Origin: an uncultured Eubacteriales bacterium
Lineage (GTDB): Bacteria; Bacillota; Clostridia; Oscillospirales; Butyricicoccaceae
NCBI GenBank assembly: GCA_934636325.1
Contig: CAKUAK010000007.1
Span: 1-13,421 of the forward strand
Length of the DNA stretch: 13,421 bases
Direction: 5' to 3'
Below the pieces are notes generated by a model. That model was not told where the DNA came from and made no database searches. It was given only the letters and a program-made list of their open reading frames with translations. Made by a program: the position numbers and the translations under genes. Shown in pieces: positions 8,215-13,421 of the stretch. The number at the start of each line of letters is the position of its first letter. The stretch's first letter is position 1.

Positions 8215-8250
8215 AACACCCCCGGAAGCATTTGCTTCCGGGGGTGTTTT
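8215..8250 (+). terminator. Strong intrinsic terminator after trkH
   Basis: A near-continuous stem of AACACCCCCGGAAGCA (8215-8230) against TGCTTCCGGGGGTGTT (8233-8248), with a minimal loop and a TTTT tail (8247-8250), 12 nt past the trkH stop. It lies between converging trkH and alr. On the minus strand only a short T tract follows, so termination of alr there would be weaker. Confidence 0.9.
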
Positions 8251-8301
8251 GATATCAATATGCAATATTTTTCTTCAATACAACTCTTTGTTTTACCCCA
8301 T

Positions 8302-9459
8302 TCAGCTGTCCATGCGGCCGACGATCTCGCCGTTTCTTGTATAAAATCGCGGAATACGAGGTGCTATGGCAGTAACGACCTCTCCGACCGTTGCGCCATA
8401 AAGATCCGCCATCTCATACATCTTAAGATCCTCGTCGCCAGACCGTCCGATAACGACGACATCGTCGCCCTCGTCGGCGTCGATGTCCGTAACATCAAGC
8501 ATAAGATAATCCATGCATATCTTGCCGATAATGGGCGCCCATTGCCCGTTCACCAACAGGCTGGCCTTATTCTGTATCGTGCGGCGCAGGCCGTCGGCAT
8601 ACCCTATGGGGACCACTGCGATCCTTGTTCGACGCAGAGTATGGGCTATCGGTCCGTAGCTGACCGGGCGTCCCGGGCCAAGCTCTTTTATCTGATATAT
8701 CCTCGATTTAAGCTGCACCGCCATCTCACACACCGTACCTCTCGGCGCAGGGGCGTCAATACCAAGCAGCAGCGAGGCTATGCGGACATAATCATTATGA
8801 CATTCGGGATATATCGCCGTGAAATATGAACTTGCGCTGTGCTTAGTGAGCTTGAGGCCGCGGGCGGCCAGCTTTTCGGTGTACTCGTCGAAAAGACCGA
8901 TCTGATGCTTATTAAACTCATCTCCGCGGGGCAGATCGGCCGCAGTATAGTGGGTAAAGGTGCCCTCTGCCTTTATTCCCGGCAGCCCGGCAATATATGC
9001 GGCTTCGTCAACAGCCGCATCGACCCTGCCCTCGAGCACAAGACCAAAGCGGCCTAAGCCGGAATCGGCTGCGATGTGCCCCCTTATCGTAAGCCCGAGC
9101 TGCTGCGCACGGGCCGAAAGTTTTTCGGCATGATCAAGCGAGATGATCGTAGTTATTATATCCTTCTCACAGGCAATCTCAAGATGCTCCGGCAAAACAG
9201 GGCCGAGTGTAAGTATGTTTCCCTTTACTCCGGCATCCCTAAGCTCGACCGCCTCTTCGATACAGGCAACGGCAAAAAACTCACAGCCGAGACCCTCGAG
9301 GAATTTAGCGAGATACACCGCACCCAAACCATAGGCATTTGCCTTTATAACGGCCAAAATGCGGCATTTATCGCCGATGTCATGTTTTACCCTGCGATAA
9401 TTCTCTTCAATAGCATCGAGAGATATCTCCATCCATGCGCGGTCCATCATGTATTTCAT
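8302..9459 (-). CDS. alr: Alanine racemase
   Basis: A 385-aa PLP enzyme interconverting L- and D-alanine, supplying D-Ala for peptidoglycan. The PLP lysine is K39 in AVIKANAYGLG. The second catalytic base is the tyrosine of VPIGYADGLRR (Y287). GTFTHYTAAD, ADSGLGRFG and KICMDYLMLDV are further family motifs. The region HSASSYFTAIYPECHNDYVRIASLLLG departs from the usual NSAA...LYG form, and Tyr is about 20 residues later than in the Bacillus enzyme, so this is a divergent branch (a broader amino-acid racemase is possible). The frame opens at a TTG (9474), but that codon lies inside the ribosome binding site. GGAGG (9468-9472) sits 8 nt before ATG 9457-9459, which is taken as the start. It follows the antiporter gene by 58 nt but has its own promoter, and converges on trkH. 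Confidence 0.94.
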   Translation of the reverse strand: MKYMMDRAWMEISLDAIEENYRRVKHDIGDKCRILAVIKANAYGLGAVYLAKFLEGLGCEFFAVACIEEAVELRDAGVKGNILTLGPVLPEHLEIACEKDIITTIISLDHAEKLSARAQQLGLTIRGHIAADSGLGRFGLVLEGRVDAAVDEAAYIAGLPGIKAEGTFTHYTAADLPRGDEFNKHQIGLFDEYTEKLAARGLKLTKHSASSYFTAIYPECHNDYVRIASLLLGIDAPAPRGTVCEMAVQLKSRIYQIKELGPGRPVSYGPIAHTLRRTRIAVVPIGYADGLRRTIQNKASLLVNGQWAPIIGKICMDYLMLDVTDIDADEGDDVVVIGRSGDEDLKMYEMADLYGATVGEVVTAIAPRIPRFYTRNGEIVGRMDS

Positions 9460-9491
9460 ATGCCGAACCTCCAATATATTTTTTCAAATAT

Positions 9492-9521
9492 ATTATACAT
9501 ATTCCTTCTTATCGGAGTCAA
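9492..9521 (-). promoter_or_regulatory. Promoter of alr, overlapping the antiporter stop codon
   Basis: Minus-strand TTGACT (9516-9521), 18-bp spacer, perfect TATAAT (9492-9497). The predicted start is near 9485, a leader of about 26 nt. The TGA inside TTGACT (9518-9520) is the stop codon of the upstream antiporter gene, so alr can be transcribed on its own as well as by read-through. Confidence 0.7.
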
Positions 9522-10717
9522 CTTTTATTTATGACCCCGCTGAGCATAAGCGCGCCCTTTGCGCAAGCCGGGCCAATGAGCTCGTACAGCACCGAAGAGG
9601 TTAAAATAATAGTACAAAGATCGCTTCCGACCTGGGGCGGAAGTATGCGCATCCCAAGGAATGCCAATCCAATGGATACCCCGGCCTGCGGAACAAGAGC
9701 CATGCCGAAATATCTTCTTGTCTTTGTGTCGGTGTGTGCCAGGGCGCATCCCGCATAAGCTCCGAGATATTTTCCGACTATTCGCATGATAAAGTAACTC
9801 ACACCCATGATCCCGACCGTTTTAAGCGCCGATATGTCCATCCTCATGCCGGAGAAGATAAAGAAACAGGCCAGTATCGGCGGTGAGAAACCGTCGACCT
9901 GGGCGAACAGCCCGCTGTCTCCGCTTTTGTTTATTATCGCGGCCCCGAGCGCCATGCAGCACAGCAGCGGGGAGATATCCAGCATCGAGCATACGCCTGT
10001 CACGGCCAGCAGCAGAGCTACCGTCAGGATCAGGCGGTTATCCCGGCTGCGGTTTTTCATAATTATGCAATGCACCCATCCGAGACCGAATCCGGCGGCC
10101 ACAGCTACTATATTGAGCAGCACCGGCGTTACAAATCCCCATACGCTTGCCTTTCCGCCCTCCATGCCCTGCGCCGCCGCAGAGGCAAGTGAGAAAAGTA
10201 AAAGCGCCACAACGTCGTCAAGGGCAATGACCTGAAGCAGGAGATCGACAAACGGGCCTTTGGCATCATACTGGCGTATCGTCATCATGGTGCTTGCCGG
10301 TGCCGTCGCCGAAGCAATTGCCCCTGTTATAAGTGCAAGAGGGGTCGAAGCTTTAAAGAAAAACTTCATCATAAGCGCGACCAAAGCGGCGGCCAGGACC
10401 GATTCCCAAAGTGTGACTATTACCATGGACTTCCCCGAGCTTTTAAGTGTATCGGCAAGGAAAAACTGTCCTACTCTGAAAGCAATAAAAGAAAGGGCAA
10501 TGTCGCTTATAAAATCCGTCCCAGCAATAAAAGCAGACGGGATAAGATCAAGAAAATACGGGCCCATCAATATCCCGGCAATAATATATCCGCTGACGTC
10601 CGGCAGTCTCATTCGCTTTGTCACCCGAGTTACCGAAAAACCCCCGAACAACGAAAGCGACAGCGACAGCATCGTTCTCGAACCAAAGCTCATCCCCTCA
10701 AGCAAAGCTCTCGTCAT
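9518..10717 (-). CDS. CPA2-type cation:proton antiporter
   Basis: A 399-aa integral membrane protein with about 11-13 hydrophobic segments, of the monovalent cation:proton antiporter-2 (NapA/KefB-like) transporter fold. The core shows the paired acidic residues typical of the ion site, IALDDVVALLL (D167/D168 from the chosen start). It also shows the SATAPASTMMTIR segment expected at the unwound crossover helix and the LPDVSGYIIAGILMGP motif of the first helices. No C-terminal RCK/TrkA_N domain is fused, unlike Kef proteins, so it is the transporter part only. The frame opens at an ATG at 10762, but that codon has no ribosome binding site. GGGAGG (10728-10733) precedes the ATG at 10715-10717 by 10 nt and decides the start. 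It is divergent from a LysR-type gene, its probable regulator. Whether it exchanges Na+ or K+ cannot be told. Confidence 0.88.
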   Translation of the reverse strand: MTRALLEGMSFGSRTMLSLSLSLFGGFSVTRVTKRMRLPDVSGYIIAGILMGPYFLDLIPSAFIAGTDFISDIALSFIAFRVGQFFLADTLKSSGKSMVIVTLWESVLAAALVALMMKFFFKASTPLALITGAIASATAPASTMMTIRQYDAKGPFVDLLLQVIALDDVVALLLFSLASAAAQGMEGGKASVWGFVTPVLLNIVAVAAGFGLGWVHCIIMKNRSRDNRLILTVALLLAVTGVCSMLDISPLLCCMALGAAIINKSGDSGLFAQVDGFSPPILACFFIFSGMRMDISALKTVGIMGVSYFIMRIVGKYLGAYAGCALAHTDTKTRRYFGMALVPQAGVSIGLAFLGMRILPPQVGSDLCTIILTSSVLYELIGPACAKGALMLSGVINKS

Positions 10718-10782
10718 CTTCCTAAAACCTCCCGAAAAAATATAGCCAAAGCGGCTTGTCATTTGCCGTCATGTTATTATTG

Positions 10783-10788
10783 ATTATA
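10783..10788 (-). promoter_or_regulatory. Candidate -10 box of the antiporter gene
   Basis: A perfect minus-strand TATAAT, placing a start near 10776 and a leader of about 58 nt. No good -35 box is found at 16-18 bp (best TTTTAT or TTTATT, within the left arm of the inverted repeat). That is the usual shape of a promoter needing an activator. Confidence 0.4.
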
Positions 10789-10801
10789 TACAGCTATTGT
10801 G

Positions 10802-10847
10802 ATAAAATAAAATTAGAATTTTCTTTATATATATAATTTTATTTTAT
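10802..10847. repeat. AT-only inverted repeat upstream of the lysR-type gene
   Basis: ATAAAATAAAATTA (10802-10815) is the exact reverse complement of TAATTTTATTTTAT (10834-10847): 14-bp arms and an 18-bp spacer. It fills the stretch between the antiporter promoter and the ribosome binding site of the LysR-type gene. The right arm contains most of the candidate TATAAT (10832-10837) for that gene. It may be the regulator's own operator. Confidence 0.6.
10832..10837 (+). promoter_or_regulatory. Candidate -10 box of the lysR-type gene
   Basis: TATAAT on the plus strand would start transcription near 10844, just ahead of the GGGGG (10851-10855) that serves as ribosome binding site. No convincing -35 lies 16-18 bp upstream. 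Because the region is nearly pure A+T, the match could be chance. Confidence 0.35.
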
Positions 10848-10862
10848 ATCGGGGGCTTACAC

Positions 10863-11756
10863 GTGATAGATTCGAAGCTTAAAACCGTTTTGAGCGTTGC
10901 CGAAACGCTTAATCTCACAAAGAGTGCCAAGAACCTCTCTCTGACACAGCCGGCAGTGTCGCAGCATATAAAAAGCATTGAGGAGGCTCTTGGAGTTAAG
11001 CTCTTTACAAGAACAAACAAGGGCCTTAAAATAACTCCACAAGGCGATATCGTCGTAAATTACGCCAAAAAAATGAACGGATTGTACTCTCTCATGATCC
11101 AGCAGTTAAAGGACGAGCAGCGCTCGGTACGTCATATAACGGTCGGCGTCACTCCTACCGCCGAGAGTAATATGATCTCTCAGGTGCTGGCCCTATATGG
11201 TATCCAAAACCCCTCCATTCGCATAACTATTATTTCTGATACAATAAATAATCTTTATACTAAACTGAAGGAATTCGAGATCGACTTTGCCATCATTGAA
11301 GGCATGATAACCGACCCGGACCTCATCTCCATCCTTCTTGACACCGACTATCTTGTTATGGCGGCAGCCAACGAAAACCCGATATCGAAATACCCGATGG
11401 TCTCGGTCGACCGCCTGAAAAAGGAACGGTTGATACTGCGTCTTCCCAATTCAGGGACAAGGACCCTGTTTGAAACGGCGCTTCTTTCGCGCGGAGAAAC
11501 CATCGAATCCTTCAATATCATACTTGAAATGGACAATCTCAACACGATAAAGGAGCTCGTAAAGAGCAATTTCGGGGTAACGATAATCTCTAAAAACGCA
11601 TGTATAGATGATGTCCGCAAGGACCATTTCCAGACCGTTCCGATTGAAAATCTCAGCATGATACGTGAGATAAATATTGTTTACCCACGGGATTTTATCC
11701 ATAGCGATATTCTTTCTGAGATAGTTGACATATACCATGCGAGGCTGCACCGTTGA
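10863..11756 (+). CDS. LysR-type transcriptional regulator
   Basis: A 297-aa DNA-binding regulator of normal LysR length. The N-terminal winged helix-turn-helix is clear: LNLTKSAKNLSLTQPAVSQHIKSIEE (about 16-41), followed by LGVKLFTRTNKGLKITPQG (43-61). A linker helix (to about 88) leads to the two-lobed effector-binding domain, from about 90 (HITVGVTPTAES) to the end. The start is GTG at 10863, giving MIDSKLKT as in other family members; GGGGG at 10851-10855 is 7 nt upstream, a modest ribosome binding site. It is divergent from the cation:proton antiporter across 145 bp, the classic arrangement for a LysR protein controlling its neighbour and itself. The effector is not recognisable. Codon use is more AT-rich at the 5' end than in the neighbouring genes. 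Confidence 0.93.
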   Translation: MIDSKLKTVLSVAETLNLTKSAKNLSLTQPAVSQHIKSIEEALGVKLFTRTNKGLKITPQGDIVVNYAKKMNGLYSLMIQQLKDEQRSVRHITVGVTPTAESNMISQVLALYGIQNPSIRITIISDTINNLYTKLKEFEIDFAIIEGMITDPDLISILLDTDYLVMAAANENPISKYPMVSVDRLKKERLILRLPNSGTRTLFETALLSRGETIESFNIILEMDNLNTIKELVKSNFGVTIISKNACIDDVRKDHFQTVPIENLSMIREINIVYPRDFIHSDILSEIVDIYHARLHR

Positions 11757-11764
11757 TAAAGCGC

Positions 11765-11798
11765 ACAGCCGCCCCGGATATCCGGCCGGGGCGGCTGT
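11765..11798 (+). terminator. Terminator-like hairpin after the lysR-type gene
   Basis: ACAGCCGCCCCGG (11765-11777) pairs with CCGGGGCGGCTGT (11786-11798), a 13-bp stem, starting 9 nt after the stop. The loop contains a further CCGG pairing. The following sequence, ATATTTATTC, is only partly T-rich. The stem shares AGCCGCCCCGG and GGGGCGGCT with the terminator at 3950-3972. Confidence 0.75.
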
Positions 11799-11836
11799 AT
11801 ATTTATTCAAATCTATGTGTTTTCTTCTTTGCGGCG

Positions 11837-11912
11837 GTGAGGCAGCCTCTGCCTGCGCTTAAAATGCGGCAGGATACGGCTGTACCACAGCTTCCAGAAG
11901 GCAAACTGCCTT
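11837..11912. other. Structured noncoding stretch with three short hairpins
   Basis: Three perfect small hairpins, each with a 3-nt loop, occur in 76 bp: AGGCAG-CCT-CTGCCT (11840-11854), GCTGT-ACC-ACAGC (11879-11891) and AAGGCA-AAC-TGCCTT (11898-11912). The outer two share AGGCA arms and could also pair with each other. The block lies between the terminator of the lysR-type gene and the 3' end of the flavodoxin gene. No T run follows on either strand. A minus-strand frame is open from 11926 to a TAG at 11813-11815 but lacks any start codon. It may be a small repeat, the end of the flavodoxin transcript, or an RNA. Confidence 0.35.
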
Positions 11913-11975
11913 ACGCCTGTTTTCCCTCAACAACTGTCGGTTTATCCAGGCCCATCCTCGCTCTCTATTCCCTTA

Positions 11976-12404
11976 TTACTGCTGCGCGAACTCCTTTCCA
12001 TATGCCTTGCAGGTGTCGATCCCGGCGGCATCGGGTGCCTCGTTGAGGATAAGGCCCTCGCCGCGGAAGACGACCGCTCCGGCTGCCGAAGCATCATCCT
12101 GCCATGTGCGCATCCATTCGCCGTCTCCCCACCCGTAAGAGCCGAACAGAGCTGTCTTTTTGCCGCCCAGAGAGGCTTTGACGCTCTCATAGAAGGGCTC
12201 GAATTCGCCGTCCTCAAGTGTTTCGGCTCCCATTGCAGGGCAGCCCAAGGCGACCAGATCGGCGTCGCTTACGTCGGCGGCCGAAGCCGAACCGACCTCA
12301 AGCAGCTTTACCTCTGCGCCGGCCTCCTTTGCGCCCTCGGCGATAGCGTTTGCCATAGCCGATGTATTACCCGTTCCCGACCAATAGATCACAGACATTT
12401 TCAT
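11976..12404 (-). CDS. Flavodoxin
   Basis: A 142-aa cytoplasmic FMN electron carrier of the short-chain flavodoxin type. The FMN phosphate loop SGTGNT is at 9-14, directly after the first strand MKMSVIYW. Candidate isoalloxazine-contacting loops are GCPAMGAETLE (54-64) and FGSYGWGDGEW (87-97), the latter with the aromatic residue expected to stack on the flavin. Length and motif order are normal. The ATG at 12402-12404 has GGAGGAA (12411-12417) upstream. The gene starts inside the 3' end of the DUF3793 gene, overlapping it by 38 nt in another frame, so the two are co-transcribed and probably translationally coupled. Flavodoxins commonly replace ferredoxin when iron is scarce, which fits the metal-regulator-like palindromes upstream of the operon. 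Confidence 0.93.
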   Translation of the reverse strand: MKMSVIYWSGTGNTSAMANAIAEGAKEAGAEVKLLEVGSASAADVSDADLVALGCPAMGAETLEDGEFEPFYESVKASLGGKKTALFGSYGWGDGEWMRTWQDDASAAGAVVFRGEGLILNEAPDAAGIDTCKAYGKEFAQQ

Positions 12405-13014
12405 TATATTTTCCTCCGGTTGTCAATATATTTGAAAGGCTTCGGCCTTCCGTAAGCATATCAGATATCATATCGCGGCATTTGTCATAAAGAGCGAAGC
12501 GCCGCTTTGCGCCCTCGGGGTCATGATAGACCCGCCAATAGCCGCAGCCGACCCCTCCGTTACCGTTGTTCTGTATGAATCCGGCCACATCATGCGCCGG
12601 ATACCCCAGAAACAGGCCGATCTCGTGGGGAAATTCCCTCCCGCCGCCGATCCTCGACGCCAGCCGGGCTATCATTTCCGACACCGTGCCGCCCGCGCGA
12701 TAGCCCTCTTTCAGCAGAATCGCCTTTGTCTCGGGGTCGTTAAGATGATCCCGCAGCATGCCCGGGCGGAAAAATAGCACCAGATGGCGTGCCGGGCAGG
12801 AGCAAAGCACATAGGAGGCTATCCCCGCCCTTGCAAAGGATCGGCAAAGATGATCGAACCATCGATCGTCATACCCGGGGGCGCGGCGGTCAAAGGCCAC
12901 CATGTTCGACGGCTTCACCCCGAATATCACCGGGGCGCAGCTGTCGGCCGTAATGATCTCAAGACGCCTGCGCGAGGACACAGGGCCTGCCTCGAATGCC
13001 AGGAGCTTATTCAT
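12367..13014 (-). CDS. DUF3793 family protein of unknown function
   Basis: A 215-aa soluble protein resembling the DUF3793 family of Clostridia, whose function is not known. The recognisable block is FPHEIGLFLGYPAHDVAGFI (128-147) followed by a Gly/Cys turn and CGYWRVYHD (158-166), which is the family signature. Cysteines at 26, 71, 73, 158, 179 and 208 are scattered rather than in a clear cluster. No signal peptide or membrane helix is seen. The frame is open further upstream to 13092, but ATG 13012-13014 is chosen because GGGAGGAGG (13022-13030) lies 7 nt before it, and the longer version would cross the palindromic operators. It is the first gene of a two-gene operon with flavodoxin, and three GGTTAG-N6-CTAACC palindromes lie in its leader. 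A role in metal or redox homeostasis is inferred only from this context. Confidence 0.85.
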   Translation of the reverse strand: MNKLLAFEAGPVSSRRRLEIITADSCAPVIFGVKPSNMVAFDRRAPGYDDRWFDHLCRSFARAGIASYVLCSCPARHLVLFFRPGMLRDHLNDPETKAILLKEGYRAGGTVSEMIARLASRIGGGREFPHEIGLFLGYPAHDVAGFIQNNGNGGVGCGYWRVYHDPEGAKRRFALYDKCRDMISDMLTEGRSLSNILTTGGKYNENVCDLLVGNG

Positions 13015-13034
13015 GACCCCGCCTCCTCCCAGTC

Positions 13035-13052
13035 GGTTAGTCATAGCTAACC
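13035..13052. promoter_or_regulatory. Palindromic operator copy 1
   Basis: GGTTAGTCATAGCTAACC, 6-bp arms extending to 7 with the flanking C and G. It sits 4 bp upstream of the ribosome binding site of the DUF3793 gene. With the adjoining GTGC it matches the copy at 13083 over 22 bp with a single difference. Confidence 0.65.
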
Positions 13053-13082
13053 GTGCTGCCAAAGAAAAACGCACCTTCAAAA

Positions 13083-13100
13083 GGTTAGTCACAGCTAACC
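13083..13100. promoter_or_regulatory. Palindromic operator copy 2
   Basis: GGTTAGTCACAGCTAACC, 48 bp from copy 1. It is enclosed by an outer inverted repeat, AAAACGCAC (13066-13074) against GTGCGTTTT (13101-13109), so the site lies inside a larger potential hairpin that on the minus strand ends in a T run. Confidence 0.65.
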
Positions 13101-13115
13101 GTGCGTTTTAAATAA

Positions 13116-13131
13116 ACAGCCTTTCGGCCGT
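13116..13131 (-). other. Leader hairpin with GAAA tetraloop
   Basis: On the minus strand ACGGCC pairs with GGCTGT (one G-U pair) around GAAA, and is followed by TTATTT. It lies in the predicted leader of the DUF3793-flavodoxin transcript, between operator copies 3 and 2, and looks like a weak terminator or a stabilising structure. Confidence 0.35.
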
Positions 13132-13138
13132 CTTTTTG

Positions 13139-13156
13139 GGTTAGCGTTTGCTAACC
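13139..13156. promoter_or_regulatory. Palindromic operator copy 3
   Basis: GGTTAGCGTTTGCTAACC, the most symmetric copy (7-bp arms, 4-bp centre), 56 bp from copy 2. It directly follows the predicted transcription start of the DUF3793-flavodoxin operon, a position where binding would block RNA polymerase. The half-site GGTTAG resembles the DtxR/IdeR half-site, but with a wider centre. Confidence 0.65.
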
Positions 13157-13165
13157 TCTGTATGT

Positions 13166-13194
13166 ATACTACCATACTCGTCTTTTGATGTCAA
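13166..13194 (-). promoter_or_regulatory. Promoter of the DUF3793-flavodoxin operon
   Basis: A perfect minus-strand TTGACA (13189-13194), 17-bp spacer and TAGTAT (13166-13171, four of six). Transcription would begin near 13159, giving a leader of about 145 nt that carries all three palindromes and two hairpins. Confidence 0.6.
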
Positions 13195-13421
13195 TATAAA
13201 TATGGTTTTTCCCTTACACAAGGGGGGCTTTGGTCATGATCTCTTATCTGTACTTTTCCGCATGAACATACAAATCGGTATATTCTTCCACCTCATCCGT
13301 CGGGCGAGCCCGACTCCTTCCCCTCAAGGGGAAGGCATATCTGCGCCCCCCTTCCGGGTGTCGCCATCACGGCGCTTCTGCGCCGCGCCGGAATTGCGGC
13401 GTAATGATTTGCCATGACATG
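13195..13421. other. Gene-free right edge
   Basis: No credible gene was found between the DUF3793-operon promoter and the end of the window. A plus-strand open frame across 13148-13417 translates the palindromic repeat (proline/glycine-rich low-complexity sequence) and starts inside operator copy 3. It has no ribosome binding site or family resemblance. The only structure seen is the REP-like element and a GC-rich hairpin near 13370. Confidence 0.6.
13289..13336. repeat. REP-like double-hairpin intergenic repeat
   Basis: Starting with CACCTCATCCG, two perfect hairpins follow one another: GTCGGGC-GA-GCCCGAC (13299-13314) and CCTTCCCCT-CA-AGGGGAAGG (13316-13335). This CACCTCATCCG plus CCTTCCCC/GGGGAAGG architecture is, from memory, a dispersed palindromic element in gut Firmicutes genomes. 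A third hairpin, CGGCGC-TTCT-GCGCCG (13370-13385), may belong to the same unit. Confidence 0.5.

Noticed and set aside
9460..9474. A TTG start for alanine racemase at 9474.
   Set aside because: The TTG overlaps the GGAGG ribosome binding site that serves the ATG at 9457-9459.
11799..11808. A third ARG-box-like sequence, ATATTTATTC.
   Set aside because: Only one half-site is intact (the other is GTAT instead of GAAT), and it lies after a terminator, not near a promoter.
11753..12046. A plus-strand open frame covering the terminator of the lysR-type gene and the end of the flavodoxin gene.
   Set aside because: It begins in the stop region of the lysR-type gene, runs through a terminator hairpin and antisense to flavodoxin, and has no ribosome binding site or family features.
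13015..13092. A longer DUF3793 protein starting at 13092.
   Set aside because: That start lies within operator copy 2 and lacks a ribosome binding site; the ATG at 13012-13014 has a near-perfect GGGAGGAGG at 7 nt.

Overview
The window looks like chromosomal sequence of a moderately GC-rich (mid-50s %, by eye) low-GC-lineage Gram-positive bacterium. It is most likely a gut-type member of the Clostridia (Oscillospirales/Ruminococcaceae-like). The reasons are: strong GGAGG-type ribosome binding sites; a secreted protein with three C-terminal SLH cell-wall-binding repeats; a PepT-like M20 peptidase; a DUF3793 protein paired with a short flavodoxin; and a palindromic intergenic repeat of the kind scattered through gut Firmicutes genomes. 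The taxonomic call is an inference. No tRNA, rRNA, CRISPR, phage or transposase gene was seen.

Layout, left to right. (1) 31-3774 (-) encodes a large exported M14 zinc carboxypeptidase with SLH anchors. Its promoter is flanked by two ARG-box-like palindromes exactly 80 bp apart. (2) 4001-5122 (-) encodes an M20 PepT-like peptidase with its own promoter and a clear intrinsic terminator. (3) Diverging from it, 5360-8202 (+) is a two-gene trkA-trkH potassium-uptake operon (ATGA overlap), closed by a very strong hairpin terminator. (4) 8302-9459 (-) is alanine racemase. It lies downstream of a CPA2-type cation:proton antiporter, 9518-10717 (-), and the alr -35 box contains the antiporter stop codon. 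(5) Divergent from the antiporter is a LysR-type regulator, 10863-11756 (+). The AT-rich divergent region holds a 14-bp-arm inverted repeat. (6) 11799-11975 is a short noncoding stretch with three tight trinucleotide-loop hairpins. (7) 11976-13014 (-) is a DUF3793-flavodoxin operon with a 38-nt gene overlap. (8) Upstream of it, 13015-13421 is a noncoding control region with a promoter, three copies of an 18-bp palindrome (GGTTAG-N6-CTAACC) and a REP-like double hairpin at the right edge.

Functional themes: extracellular and intracellular peptide breakdown (M14 plus M20), K+ uptake and cation/proton exchange (TrkA/TrkH, CPA2 antiporter), peptidoglycan precursor supply (Alr), and a probable metal/iron-limitation module (flavodoxin with DUF3793). 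The most striking signals are regulatory: the triple palindrome in the leader of the DUF3793-flavodoxin operon, and the paired ARG-box-like sites around the carboxypeptidase promoter.
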